A stretch of DNA of 34,481 nt from an uncultured Bacilli bacterium (GTDB lineage Bacteria; Bacillota_I; Bacilli_A; RFN20; CAG-826): the NCBI GenBank assembly GCA_905236535.1, contig CAJOQN010000055.1, forward strand, positions 1-34,481. The letters are read 5' to 3'. Positions 9,843 to 19,660 of this stretch are shown here, piece by piece (the first letter of the stretch is position 1; every line of letters starts with the position of its first letter). Under the pieces are notes generated by a model. The model did not search any database. It worked only from the letters and a program-made list of their open reading frames with translations, and was not told the origin of the DNA. The position numbers and the translations under genes are program-made.

Positions 9843-10717
9843 CCTCTTTTCTCCTCCATAATTTTTTTAATCATCTTTAAATATTCAAAAGCAACATTTT
9901 TGCCTGTTACTTTTTCAAATACATCGAAGAAGGCATTGGAATTAACTTCACAAAGAATTGGACCATCTTTTCCAAAAAGTAAATCAATTCCAGCATACCT
10001 TATATCCATTATTTTAATAATTTTGTTAACAAAATTCACTTGTAATTCATCAAGTTCAATTTTTTTGCCATCAGCAGTCCCATGAAAATTAGAGCGAAAA
10101 TCCTTAGTGTTAAATCTTTCAAAGGCCCCAAAAATTTTATGATCGATGACTAAAACGCGAATGCTTCTTCCATAACTTGAGGAGATATATTCTTGGAATT
10201 CTAAAGGTTCAGTGAAGTTGTTGGCGTAGAAATTTCTTAATTCGTCTTTATTGTTAATTAGATGAACTTCTTGACCTAAAGAACCATACACTCTTTTAGC
10301 CACCAAAGGTAAGCCAATGGTTTCAATAACTTTATCTAAGAATAAATAATTCTCCTCTTTGAGCTCTTTTTGATAGATCAGTGGAGCGGACATTGTTAAA
10401 GGCATTTTAATACCGTTATTTGCTAAAGCGATATAAGTTAAGGTCTTATCATCACAAGTCTTTAAAAAGTTCGCATCATTAAAAAGGACAAAACCTTTCT
10501 TTTCAAGCATTTTGGCAAGATAGATATCTTTATCTAAATAGATGATGAAATCTGTTTGAATGTCGGTGATGATATCTCCGTTTTCAATTCTCGCTAAAGT
10601 TCCATCATTTGTTAAAACAGATAATTCCACATCAAGTTTTGGAGCTTCTTCAAAAAAACGTCGAATTTTATTGACATTAAGTTCGTTGGATTGATTGACA
10701 ATGATAAGGCCTTGCAT
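9839..10717 (-). CDS. ATP-grasp ligase, RimK/LysX-like
   Basis: VAKRVYGSLGQEVHLI, SSYGRSIRVLVIDHKIFGAFER, YAGIDLLFGKDGPILCEVNSNAFF. Start moved from a TTG (10777) overlapping the previous gene to ATG at 10717. Confidence 0.83.
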   Translation of the reverse strand: MQGLIIVNQSNELNVNKIRRFFEEAPKLDVELSVLTNDGTLARIENGDIITDIQTDFIIYLDKDIYLAKMLEKKGFVLFNDANFLKTCDDKTLTYIALANNGIKMPLTMSAPLIYQKELKEENYLFLDKVIETIGLPLVAKRVYGSLGQEVHLINNKDELRNFYANNFTEPLEFQEYISSSYGRSIRVLVIDHKIFGAFERFNTKDFRSNFHGTADGKKIELDELQVNFVNKIIKIMDIRYAGIDLLFGKDGPILCEVNSNAFFDVFEKVTGKNVAFEYLKMIKKIMEEKRG

Positions 10718-10718
10718 A

Positions 10719-11936
10719 TTAACGGATTGTGCGGTAATCGTTCCTTTGATAATTGTTCCACGAATAATCAAAATCAACGGTAAAAGAATTGTTCACTAAA
10801 GCATTAAAGTTTCCAATAATCGTGTTGTTTTTAGTGGTTTTATGTGGAACATAATATACCATTTTATAAATTGTGATAATAATTGAAGTTAAAGAGATAA
10901 CAATGGTGGTGATATTAAACCAGATAGCTCCTGATAAATCAGCGGTGGCAATTCCTCCTGAACATATAACAGCGATGACAATAATCAAACTGGCAGCGAG
11001 AATTGGAAATCTCGTAAACATATTCGCCGCGACAATGACAGTGATGAGAGCAAAAACATAAATAAGTGAGGAAATTGAAGCAAAAACATAGGCTAATGGC
11101 CCATTGATTAAAGAGCCTTGGTTCGCTCGAATGATAAGTTCCACAATATTAAAGATAAGAGCGAAAAGAGAGACGGAATACGCTAAAGTGTATAATGAGA
11201 ACTTCGTGGAGTTTCCAGGATTAGGAGTGTTATTAAAATCTTTTCTCACCACTTCATTAGCCTTATCACTATACGATGAAAAATCGACATAAGCATGAGC
11301 CACACAGTCAATCCAAACTTTTAAATTATAAAGGATGTTCTTTTCTCTTTGAGAAGAGGCTTCGCTTTCTAATTTTGGTAAATATTTATTGCGAATGGTG
11401 TTCGCATACAAATTATAAAGGTTGAGGGTTTCTTCCTTCGCGCTTAAAGAGGTGATTGATCTCTTCCACTTTCCCCGGCTCTCCCCCGGGATATCAGGGT
11501 AAATGCCCGCGATTTTATTGAATGACTTCTGTGGAATGCGATGATATTTCTTTCTCGCATAGAAATAATAACGAGAGCGTAAATCTTCATCCATTTCTTC
11601 TTTTGAAGCCTCGGTGGGGATTATAGGAAGATGGTAGATAAAGTCCACTTTTGTTTCATCAATTAACGCGAAAAGAGTGGTAAAGAAATAACCATCAAAT
11701 TGTTCGTTCATTTTGCTTGAAGCAAAAGATAATTCGGTAAAATCGTTATTTTTAAGACCCTCTAAAACACTTGAAACATAATTATCATAAGAAAGGGGCT
11801 TATCCTCTAAAACAACATCATTATTTATATGATGTTTTAAAGAAGCGCCACAAACAGGACAAATCTCCACATTGAGAGATTCATCGATGGTAAGTGGTTG
11901 GCCACAACTTTCACAAATTATTTTAATAAGTCCCAT
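10719..11936 (-). CDS. Zinc-ribbon membrane protein of unknown function
   Basis: N-terminal CESCGQPLTIDESLNVEICPVCG zinc ribbon, about 200 aa soluble region, about four C-terminal TM helices. AAGGA upstream of ATG. Confidence 0.78.
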   Translation of the reverse strand: MGLIKIICESCGQPLTIDESLNVEICPVCGASLKHHINNDVVLEDKPLSYDNYVSSVLEGLKNNDFTELSFASSKMNEQFDGYFFTTLFALIDETKVDFIYHLPIIPTEASKEEMDEDLRSRYYFYARKKYHRIPQKSFNKIAGIYPDIPGESRGKWKRSITSLSAKEETLNLYNLYANTIRNKYLPKLESEASSQREKNILYNLKVWIDCVAHAYVDFSSYSDKANEVVRKDFNNTPNPGNSTKFSLYTLAYSVSLFALIFNIVELIIRANQGSLINGPLAYVFASISSLIYVFALITVIVAANMFTRFPILAASLIIVIAVICSGGIATADLSGAIWFNITTIVISLTSIIITIYKMVYYVPHKTTKNNTIIGNFNALVNNSFTVDFDYSWNNYQRNDYRTIR

Positions 11937-12002
11937 AAAAATTAATCCTTAATTTTATGTGTCTTTATCTTAACATCTCATAATATTTACGCAAGTGTAA
12001 AT

Positions 12003-12031
12003 AAAAAAGTTGATGCAAAGCACCAACTTTT
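12003..12031 (-). terminator. Rho-independent terminator of the degV-family gene
   Basis: Reverse strand AAAAGTTGGTGC-TTT-GCATCAACTTTTTT. Confidence 0.85.
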
Positions 12032-12047
12032 GTTATGCCAATTTTGA

Positions 12048-12941
12048 CTATGCGTCTGGACCAACAATGGTAACTTCTTTACCAAAGCAGAAGGTAGCGA
12101 AGACACCTGGGCCACAGGTGATGCCGATGATAGGACCAATCCAGAATTCAACGACTTTAACACCAAGTTCGTTTTCAAGTCTCTCTTTGAGAGCAGCGGC
12201 TTGTTCCTTAGCCATACCTTGTCCGAGATAAACAGTATCACAAGCTTCTTTTTCGATGCTGTCTCTTGTCATTTCAAAGACACGGTTGATAGCATTCTTT
12301 GTGCCTTTGGCTTTTTCAACAGCGTAGTTATGACCAACTCTATCAGAGATGATGATTGGTTTAACACCGAAGATGTTTCCAAAGAAAGCACTGGTACCGG
12401 AGATTCTTCCGGCTTCTTTTAAATATGTAAGAGTGCTGACAGAAGCGGCTTGGTTAAATCTAAGTTTATTGGCTTCAACCCATTCAACGATTTCTTCAAG
12501 ACTCTTGCCTTCTTGTTGAAGTTTAGCAGCGGCTAAAACGATCATACCTTCACCCATACAAGCATTGCAGGAATCGATGCCGATCATTTTGCGATCTTTA
12601 AATTCTTCTCTTAATTCTTGTCCAACGAGATTGAAGACGTTCATGGAACCGGTTAATTTTCCAGAACAGCCGATATAGAGGACATCAATACCTTTTTCAA
12701 AGTACGCTCTGATTTTGGTTTCAAACTCTTCAGCGGGGACTAATGTGGTTTTGCAATGATTCTTTGTATCAGCAACCCAAGCATAGAGTTGTTCTGGACT
12801 ATATTCTTCCCAGTTGAGGTCAGCGTGATGTTGTTCACCAGCGACGACAATGTTCATGCGGAAGTAATCGATATTGTTTTGTTCTCTTAACTCTCTTGGC
12901 AAGTCTGAACATGAATCTGTGAAAATTTGAAATTTAGACAT
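12048..12941 (-). CDS. DegV family (fatty-acid-binding fold) protein
   Basis: MSKFQIFTDSCSDLPRELREQNNIDYFRMNIVV; SGKLTGSMNV; VKPIIISDRVG. AAAGGAG Shine-Dalgarno supports start at 12941 rather than 12971. Confidence 0.93.
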   Translation of the reverse strand: MSKFQIFTDSCSDLPRELREQNNIDYFRMNIVVAGEQHHADLNWEEYSPEQLYAWVADTKNHCKTTLVPAEEFETKIRAYFEKGIDVLYIGCSGKLTGSMNVFNLVGQELREEFKDRKMIGIDSCNACMGEGMIVLAAAKLQQEGKSLEEIVEWVEANKLRFNQAASVSTLTYLKEAGRISGTSAFFGNIFGVKPIIISDRVGHNYAVEKAKGTKNAINRVFEMTRDSIEKEACDTVYLGQGMAKEQAAALKERLENELGVKVVEFWIGPIIGITCGPGVFATFCFGKEVTIVGPDA

Positions 12942-13007
12942 AATTTGGTCTATTCTCCTTTGCTCAAACAATATATAAAATAACGACTTGAATGTCCACC
13001 TTTTTTT

Positions 13008-13040
13008 AAAAAAAGCGATTAAGAATATAGACCTAACCGC
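13008..13040 (-). terminator. Terminator overlapping the stop codon of the 13033 gene
   Basis: Reverse strand GCGGTTA-GGTCTATATTCT-TAATCGC followed by TTTTTTT; TAG stop lies in the stem. Confidence 0.65.
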
Positions 13041-13542
13041 GTTTCATTAATTGTTTGATATAAGAAGAACGTTTTAGATGGAATAATTGTGGATTATCCC
13101 CATAAAATCCCCATATTTTTGTGATTTTTTCGTTCCACTCTTGAACGTTTTCCATCCGTTGACGGAGATAATTTGTGGCTCTTAGTAAGGCTATTTGTGG
13201 CTCGCTATTATGGTAGGTAAGATGAACAATAAATTTTGTTTTGCCTCCCTCGAAAGCATAAAAGCGATAATATTTTCCTTGGACTGATTCGCTGAGTTTC
13301 CACCCATAATAGGTAAATCTTCCTCTCGCAATTTCAATATCGAGAGCGTTATACATGCTGACGCAAATATTAACTCCGCTTTCTGAAAGAGTGAATTTAG
13401 CCGCAGACTCTAAAACCGGAAAAATGTCTTTATGATATTGATCTAACATTCGATGAATGAGATTTTTTCCACTTTGAAACAATCTCTCTCTATGAGATGA
13501 ATAATGATATAACTTTACTTTTTTTGTAAGTAAATCTTCCAT
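13033..13542 (-). CDS. Hypothetical protein, 169 aa
   Basis: Intact ORF with ATG directly after the stop of the upstream lipoprotein gene; no family recognised. Confidence 0.7.
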   Translation of the reverse strand: MEDLLTKKVKLYHYSSHRERLFQSGKNLIHRMLDQYHKDIFPVLESAAKFTLSESGVNICVSMYNALDIEIARGRFTYYGWKLSESVQGKYYRFYAFEGGKTKFIVHLTYHNSEPQIALLRATNYLRQRMENVQEWNEKITKIWGFYGDNPQLFHLKRSSYIKQLMKRG

Positions 13543-14274
13543 CTATTCAGACACATCTTCACTTGTTTGAGAATTTGGATCAACTGGAGGATTGAATTGA
13601 GAATAGTTAACTTTGTAAGTTATATTTTCTTCATTTCCATTTTTTCCAACAACCGAATAATAGCGAGATGGATAACCATTGGTGAAGTCGATGGTGAAAT
13701 GGATGGTTTCACTACCCTCAACATTTGGAGTAGCGTCGGAACGAATGGTAATTTGAGAGCCTTTTGTTGAATATTTATTTTCAACAGTTTTGTATTCTCT
13801 GATGATAGATGAATCTTCAGATTCAGAATTTTCGTTATCATAGCTCATTAATTCTTTAGCTTTGTTAATTGGATTAGCAAACGAATTTTTTATCGTCGCT
13901 AAACCAGCGGTCATATAAGAATCAAATTGTTCCTTAGTGATTTCTCTAAATTCGGGATTACTTGAAAATTCAGTTTTGTTGTAATAATAATATTTTCCAT
14001 CTTGGGTCCAAGTCGAAGTATTTGAGGTAACTGGAACAAGGATTATTAAAGCCCATGTTGTGTGACGGTAATATTCCCCTTCTTTATAATCATATGTCCT
14101 AGTATTGTTTTTGGTATTGATATGAAGTCTCTTTGGGAATGTTTCGTCGTTGTCAAAATTAGCTTCGACAGTCGCGAACTTTTCATTAAATTGCTCGCTA
14201 TTGATTGATTTGACACATCCACTCAATAAAAATGGGAAAGTCATTAACAATAATGCTTTTTGAATATTTTTCAT
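13543..14274 (-). CDS. Predicted lipoprotein, unknown function
   Basis: Lipobox MKNIQKALLLMTFPFLLSGC; GAGG Shine-Dalgarno; TTGCAA-16-TATTAT promoter upstream. Confidence 0.78.
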   Translation of the reverse strand: MKNIQKALLLMTFPFLLSGCVKSINSEQFNEKFATVEANFDNDETFPKRLHINTKNNTRTYDYKEGEYYRHTTWALIILVPVTSNTSTWTQDGKYYYYNKTEFSSNPEFREITKEQFDSYMTAGLATIKNSFANPINKAKELMSYDNENSESEDSSIIREYKTVENKYSTKGSQITIRSDATPNVEGSETIHFTIDFTNGYPSRYYSVVGKNGNEENITYKVNYSQFNPPVDPNSQTSEDVSE

Positions 14275-14329
14275 ATGTTTATCCTCACTTTTATAATACC
14301 TTTGAATAAAATTTTTGCAACATTATCCT

Positions 14330-14349
14330 AAAAAAGAGGCAAAGCCTCT
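14330..14349 (-). terminator. Rho-independent terminator of the 14361 lipoprotein gene
   Basis: Reverse strand AGAGGC-TTT-GCCTCTTTTTT. Confidence 0.85.
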
Positions 14350-14360
14350 ATATTAGCAAT

Positions 14361-15185
14361 TTATTCTGATGTTGTCACTTCAGATGTTTGTTCATCATCT
14401 GGGATATCAAATGGTTCAGGCGCCACAAGATTAAGCGTGTATTTCACGACTAAAGAAGCACTGGTATCGAGTTTATAATCGATAAGCGAATAATCGTTTA
14501 ACAAATATTTGTCATAGAGGAAATATCTCACTTCAGCAAGAGTGCGACGGCTTGTAGAAGTATAACGATTAATCTCTGCAACAATATGCCCATTACCTTT
14601 ACTATGATAACGATCCTTAATAATTTTTGGAGTTTCCATTGTGGAGAATGAAGTGATTAAATCAACTTTTGAAGAAACGTTATCATATTGCTCTAAAAAA
14701 TTAGAGGCATTAGTGTATAAAGTCGAATATTTTTCATTGAATGAGGTGATGGCTTTATCTTTATTTTTGGTTCCAGTTCTTTCAAGCAAAACCTCAGAGG
14801 TTCCATCTTCTTTGGTCGTTAAAGAAAATTCACTGCAATAATAATTCCCATCCCTCATAAAATATTGGTTATTTATTTGAGTGGTGATAACTTGGCTTTC
14901 ACTGCGGCTTTTAGTGTATGAATAATGAGCGACTTTACTCGAGAAAGAAAGTTCAAAAAGTTCCACTTCTTTAATCTCGATATGAGATTCGACATGAGTC
15001 TTCACTAATTCAATATAAAGTTGAGTAAAAGTGTTACCACTTTCCTTAATCGATTGAAGCTTAGATTCAATAAGTTTTAAAGATTGAATAGCTTGAGTGC
15101 GATTAATCAAAGAACCCTTACATCCCACTAAGAGAAGTAAGGCGATTAAAGACATAGGAACAAATTTAAATAACTTTTTATTCAT
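14361..15185 (-). CDS. Predicted lipoprotein, unknown function
   Basis: MNKKLFKFVPMSLIALLLLVGCKGS signal peptide/lipobox. The longer ORF start overlaps a TATAAT box; the start may be 15191 or 15185. Confidence 0.75.
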   Translation of the reverse strand: MNKKLFKFVPMSLIALLLLVGCKGSLINRTQAIQSLKLIESKLQSIKESGNTFTQLYIELVKTHVESHIEIKEVELFELSFSSKVAHYSYTKSRSESQVITTQINNQYFMRDGNYYCSEFSLTTKEDGTSEVLLERTGTKNKDKAITSFNEKYSTLYTNASNFLEQYDNVSSKVDLITSFSTMETPKIIKDRYHSKGNGHIVAEINRYTSTSRRTLAEVRYFLYDKYLLNDYSLIDYKLDTSASLVVKYTLNLVAPEPFDIPDDEQTSEVTTSE

Positions 15186-15261
15186 AAACATTGTATTTAG
15201 ATTATACATTGATTTTGATAAAAGTATAAAGAAAAACGATTAACTACTAAAAGAGGCTGTT

Positions 15262-16404
15262 TTATTCAAAACACTTCACACAATAAAAGGCCGAAGTTAA
15301 CGCAAACCTTAAATTGTAACCACCACATGGTCCATCGATATCGAGCATTTCTCCTAAAAGATAGACATTATTTTCAATCGAAGAGGAAAAATCTTTATGG
15401 ATATTCTCTAAAGAAATACCACCTCTGGTCACTTGAGCTTCATCGTAACCATATAATGATTTAACCGTGAATCTTAAATCCTTCAATGTTTTATACAATA
15501 ATTCTTTTTGGCCATTATTATCTAAAGATAATATTTTTAAAACATATTTTGCTAAAGGAATTGGGAGGTAAGAAATAAGAAGAGAATAATTATCGCCTTG
15601 ATAAGAGAGGAAGTCCTCTTTTGAAACACCCTCGATTAGATTCAGCGATAAAATACATTCATCATCTTGAATAAGTCTTGATAAGTTCATCACACAGATA
15701 CCAGAAAGACCATCTTTTTTAAACATTATCTCCCCTTCTTCAACGCCTAAAACTTTATCTTTTTGAAGGAGACTTACCTTTCCCTTACATCTAGCACCAA
15801 AAAGGTCGTGAACGTTTTCTTTAACCTTAATTGGGCAAAGTGCTGGTCTTAATGGAACCATATAGTAACCATGTTTTTGTAAAACGTCAAAGAAAGCGCC
15901 ATCAGAGCCAGTCTTGGGGTAAGATTTGCCCCCAACACCCAAGAATAAATAATCGCATTTAAGGTCTTGTTTATCAGTCTTAACAATTATTCCATTTTTA
16001 GAAGAAGTATAATCTAGGACATTTTCATAGATGATTTGCACGGAATATTTGACTATATTTGCATTTAAAATAGTTAAAACATTTTTGGTGGATTCACTAA
16101 TTGGATATAACCCTTTGTTATCTAAATACTTAGTGTTAATGCCTAATTCTTTAAGTGTTTGTCGATATTCTTCATCATCAATTTTCTCAAATAATGATTT
16201 GACGAACGATGGATTATTGTATTTAGATTCATAACCTCCACTTAAGGGAGCAAGATTGCATTTTCCATTTCCAGTCAACGAAAGCTTGCGGCCAAGCATT
16301 CCACTTTTTTCAATAATAAAAACTTCCATCTCTGGATGTTTCTTTTTTAATAAAATAGCCCCTACTAAAGAGGAGGCACCGCCTCCCACAAAAATAGCTC
16401 TCAT
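15262..16404 (-). CDS. NAD(P)/FAD-dependent oxidoreductase, BaiN/HI0933 family
   Basis: AIFVGGGASSLVGAILLKKK, GNGKCNLAP, LFLGVGGKSYPKTGSDG, C-terminal GEMLDIDGPCGGYNLRFALTSAF. Confidence 0.92.
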   Translation of the reverse strand: MRAIFVGGGASSLVGAILLKKKHPEMEVFIIEKSGMLGRKLSLTGNGKCNLAPLSGGYESKYNNPSFVKSLFEKIDDEEYRQTLKELGINTKYLDNKGLYPISESTKNVLTILNANIVKYSVQIIYENVLDYTSSKNGIIVKTDKQDLKCDYLFLGVGGKSYPKTGSDGAFFDVLQKHGYYMVPLRPALCPIKVKENVHDLFGARCKGKVSLLQKDKVLGVEEGEIMFKKDGLSGICVMNLSRLIQDDECILSLNLIEGVSKEDFLSYQGDNYSLLISYLPIPLAKYVLKILSLDNNGQKELLYKTLKDLRFTVKSLYGYDEAQVTRGGISLENIHKDFSSSIENNVYLLGEMLDIDGPCGGYNLRFALTSAFYCVKCFE

Positions 16405-17690
16405 TATTTATTTCCTTCAGCTTCTTTGATAAGCCTATCGGTGATTTTTTGACATCTACGATAAATGTTTTCAACATTCTCGCCAACAAAGAATTTGCCG
16501 TTCAAATATAAAATCTTGCCATTAATCATCGTCATTTTGACATTTTCTTTGCTTCCGGAATAGACAAGATTCTTAACGATGTTATGGATTGGTTGCATAT
16601 TTGGTCGATGTAAATCAATCATGATGATATCCGCATATTTTCCAACTTCTAAGACATCGGAATCCTTTAAATTCATCGCGTGGGCTCCACCTAGGGTCGC
16701 CATCTTTAAAACTTCTTCGGCTGGAGTAACGCTTGGATCTTTATATTTCAATTTGCTTAAATTAGCGACAAGCATCATTTCTTTAAACATATCAAGGCAA
16801 TTATTTGAGGCTGGTCCGTCGGTTCCAATCGCGATTTCAATGCCATATTTTCTTATCTTTTCAATATCTGCGACTCCACTTGCAAGTTTTGAGTTACTAC
16901 CTGGATTAGTGACAATGATAAGATTGTTTTCTTTGAATAATTTTAAATCTTCATCGCTCATCCACACACAGTGGAAGGCTCCACCTCCGTATTCATAAAC
17001 ACCTTGCTTAATTAAAAATTTAACAGGGTCAATCCCTCTTCTATTTAAACAATCTTTAACTTCACTTTCAGTTTCCGCTAAATGGGTAAAGAATGGAGCT
17101 TTATATTCATGAACTAGTTCATTCATGACATTTAATTCTGATTCACTAACCGTATATTCAGCGTGAACTCCAAAACAATAATGAACTAATGAATCTTTGT
17201 TAGTGAAGCAATCTTCATACATCTTTTTTAAATCATCTTTAGTTAAATATGAGGTGTATGTTGCTAACACCAAAGCTCTCATCCCAATATCTTTTGCGGC
17301 TTTCATAATTGAAAGAGGGAAATAATATTGATCGAAGCAAGCCCCTATACCTGAAGTTAGATATTCTAAAAACGCTAATTTGGAAAGTTCATAAACATCA
17401 TCTGGGGTTAAATGTTGTTCGGCTGGAATGCAGTATTTGAACAACCAATCTTGAAGAGACATATCATCAGCGTGGCTTCTTAAGAAAACCATCGCACTAT
17501 GGGTATGGGCATTTTTAAAAGTAGGCATCAATAAGTTGCCTTTTCCATTGATGATTTTGTCATATTTAACATTTCTGTTGGCTTTTGGACCGATATAAGA
17601 AATACGTTTGTTAGTGACCACTAAATCGCCTAAAAAGATGGGTTCACCGGTCATTTTTAAAATGTTTACATTGTGAAAAAGTGTTTTCAT
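16404..17690 (-). CDS. Amidohydrolase, MtaD/SsnA-like (adenosine/chlorohydrolase-type superfamily)
   Basis: MPTFKNAHTHSAMVFLRSHADDMSLQDWL, FTHLAETESEV, IAIGTDGPASNN, EVGKYADIIMIDLH. Confidence 0.88.
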   Translation of the reverse strand: MKTLFHNVNILKMTGEPIFLGDLVVTNKRISYIGPKANRNVKYDKIINGKGNLLMPTFKNAHTHSAMVFLRSHADDMSLQDWLFKYCIPAEQHLTPDDVYELSKLAFLEYLTSGIGACFDQYYFPLSIMKAAKDIGMRALVLATYTSYLTKDDLKKMYEDCFTNKDSLVHYCFGVHAEYTVSESELNVMNELVHEYKAPFFTHLAETESEVKDCLNRRGIDPVKFLIKQGVYEYGGGAFHCVWMSDEDLKLFKENNLIIVTNPGSNSKLASGVADIEKIRKYGIEIAIGTDGPASNNCLDMFKEMMLVANLSKLKYKDPSVTPAEEVLKMATLGGAHAMNLKDSDVLEVGKYADIIMIDLHRPNMQPIHNIVKNLVYSGSKENVKMTMINGKILYLNGKFFVGENVENIYRRCQKITDRLIKEAEGNK

Positions 17691-17765
17691 AACGAAAATA
17701 GTGTATCATAGTTTTAAAGATTTTGAGATTTTTGTTTATATTTTTTTAAGAAAGGGAATGTTTAT

Positions 17766-18677
17766 ATGAAACATTTAATTATCCTAAATGGCAAAGCTGG
17801 AGAAGGTAGAGCCGAAGAAAAAAACGAATCCATAAGAAAAGCATTTAGTAATTTGGATTCAGAAATCCACACCACAATTGCTCCAAAAGAAGCCACCGAA
17901 TTTGTCAAAAATTATTTAAACACTCACAAAGATGAAAAAGTTAGAGTCTACGCTTGTGGCGGAGACGGCACAATCTTTGAAGTCGCTAATGGTTTAGTGG
18001 GCTTCAATAACGCCGAATTGGCCATTTATCCAATCGGAACAGGCAATGATTTTGTCAAATATTATGGCGGAGCTGAAAGATTCTTAGATTTAGAAAAATT
18101 AATTAAGGCTGAAGCCAAACAAATCGACCTCTCAAAGATTAGTGGTCCATCTCTTGATGAACCAATCTATTCCATCAATGTTATCAACTTTGGTTTTGAC
18201 GCGATTGTTGGAGCGGTTGGAAATAAATATAAGGATCAAGGAAAGAAAGATCCATATGGAAAAGCGATTAAAGTAGCGATTATGAAGGGCAGATTCAACA
18301 AGATTAAAGTAACCGCGGATGGTGAAGCTTTAAATAAAAAGAGTTTGCTCTTATGCACGATTGCTCAAGGTCGTTTTGTTGGTGGCAAATTCATGTGTGC
18401 CCCACATTCCATCAATGATGACGGACTTATCGATGTCTGCTTATTAAGAACAAGATCATTATTCGCTTTTTTAGGTATTCTTACTCCATATACCGAAGGG
18501 AAACATTTAGATACTCCTAAACATCGAAAAACCTTGGAATATCGCCAAGCTAAAACCATCACAATCGACGCTCCAAAAGATATCGATGTCTGTGTTGATG
18601 GTGAAATGATTGTGGGTTCTCACTTCGATGTCGAAGTCGTCCCAGGCGCGATTAAACTTGCAATCCCTGAAGAATAA
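17766..18677 (+). CDS. Diacylglycerol kinase-family lipid kinase (DgkB/YegS-like)
   Basis: VYACGGDGTIFEVANGL, PIGTGNDFVKYYG, DGLIDVCLLR, IDVCVDGEMI. AAAGGG upstream of ATG. Confidence 0.92.
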   Translation: MKHLIILNGKAGEGRAEEKNESIRKAFSNLDSEIHTTIAPKEATEFVKNYLNTHKDEKVRVYACGGDGTIFEVANGLVGFNNAELAIYPIGTGNDFVKYYGGAERFLDLEKLIKAEAKQIDLSKISGPSLDEPIYSINVINFGFDAIVGAVGNKYKDQGKKDPYGKAIKVAIMKGRFNKIKVTADGEALNKKSLLLCTIAQGRFVGGKFMCAPHSINDDGLIDVCLLRTRSLFAFLGILTPYTEGKHLDTPKHRKTLEYRQAKTITIDAPKDIDVCVDGEMIVGSHFDVEVVPGAIKLAIPEE

Positions 18678-18694
18678 AATAATAGGAATAAAAC

Positions 18695-19582
18695 ATGATA
18701 TTTTATATTTCAATGTTGGTGATGGGCGTGGCTTTAGCCACGACAGGTGTCCTAACTTTCTGGCAGCCCCATGTTTGGTATGAATGGATTTATCGTCTTA
18801 TTCTTCTTTTCTTAGGGGGCTACTTTGGGATGATGGCTCTTTGGCTTATCACCATGGGAATCATGACCCTCTTCATTAAAAAGGTTCCTCACACCAAGCA
18901 AAGCAAATGGGCGATGTTCTGGTTGGAACAAGGACATGACTGCATGCTTGCCATCGCTATGGTAAGAACAAAGATTAACGGATTAAAGAAGCTCCATGTC
19001 GGAGAAAAACAAAAATTCCTCTTAGTGTGTAATCATCGTTCAATCTATGATTCGATGGTCATGACCTCAAATCTTAAATATTTAAAGATTTCTTGGATTA
19101 CTAAAGCCTCAAATTATCGTGTCCCATTCTTTGGAAGATTCTGCTATGCGGCATGTTTCTATCCAATTGTGAAGACCGACCATCTTCAATCATTAGAATC
19201 ATTTAAATACGCTTCTGATTTAATTGCGTCCGGGGAAGCGAATGTTGGGGTTTTCCCTGAAGGTAAAAGGCAACAAGATGATTATCTTATCGACTTCCAT
19301 GAGGGAGTCTTCAATATCGCCTTACGAGCGAAATGCCCAATCGTCATCGCCACTTCCGATGGAAGTGATCAAGTCCATAGAAACTGGCCATTCAAACCTA
19401 CAACCATAACGATTGATATCCTTGGAGTTGTTCCTTATGAAGAACTTGAAGGACAAACCGCAAAAGCGATTTCCGATCGTGTTCACACGATTATGAAAGA
19501 GCATCTTGAAGTCATCGATGTCATGAGATTTGAAAGAAGAACTCGTCGATACAAGAAGAAACACGCGAATGATATGCAATAA
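18695..19582 (+). CDS. 1-acyl-sn-glycerol-3-phosphate acyltransferase (PlsC-like)
   Basis: NHRSIYDSMV (NHx4D) and FPEGKR motifs, N-terminal TM helices. Confidence 0.92.
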   Translation: MIFYISMLVMGVALATTGVLTFWQPHVWYEWIYRLILLFLGGYFGMMALWLITMGIMTLFIKKVPHTKQSKWAMFWLEQGHDCMLAIAMVRTKINGLKKLHVGEKQKFLLVCNHRSIYDSMVMTSNLKYLKISWITKASNYRVPFFGRFCYAACFYPIVKTDHLQSLESFKYASDLIASGEANVGVFPEGKRQQDDYLIDFHEGVFNIALRAKCPIVIATSDGSDQVHRNWPFKPTTITIDILGVVPYEELEGQTAKAISDRVHTIMKEHLEVIDVMRFERRTRRYKKKHANDMQ

Positions 19583-19607
19583 AAACGCGTAAATCGCGTT
19601 TTTTTCT
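19581..19607 (+). terminator. Rho-independent terminator after plsC-like gene
   Basis: AAAAACGCG-TAAAT-CGCGTTTTTTT. Confidence 0.85.
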
Positions 19608-19660
19608 TTAAGTTTCTAACGACAATTTTATAAAATAATGTACAATAAAACAGGAAATAT

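Noticed and set aside
10718-10777. N-terminal extension of the ATP-grasp ORF (MILIIRGTIIKGTITAQSVN)
   Set aside because: Would start at TTG and overlap the previous gene; MQGLII at 10717 fits the family start.
12992-13016. AT palindrome CTTTTTTTAAAAAAAG as a separate regulatory element
   Set aside because: Better explained as the T-tract of the terminator of the 13033 gene next to the degV promoter.
16579-16998. 139-aa plus-strand ORF antisense to the amidohydrolase gene
   Set aside because: Lies fully inside a well-supported gene; low-complexity composition and no motif; looks like a shadow ORF.
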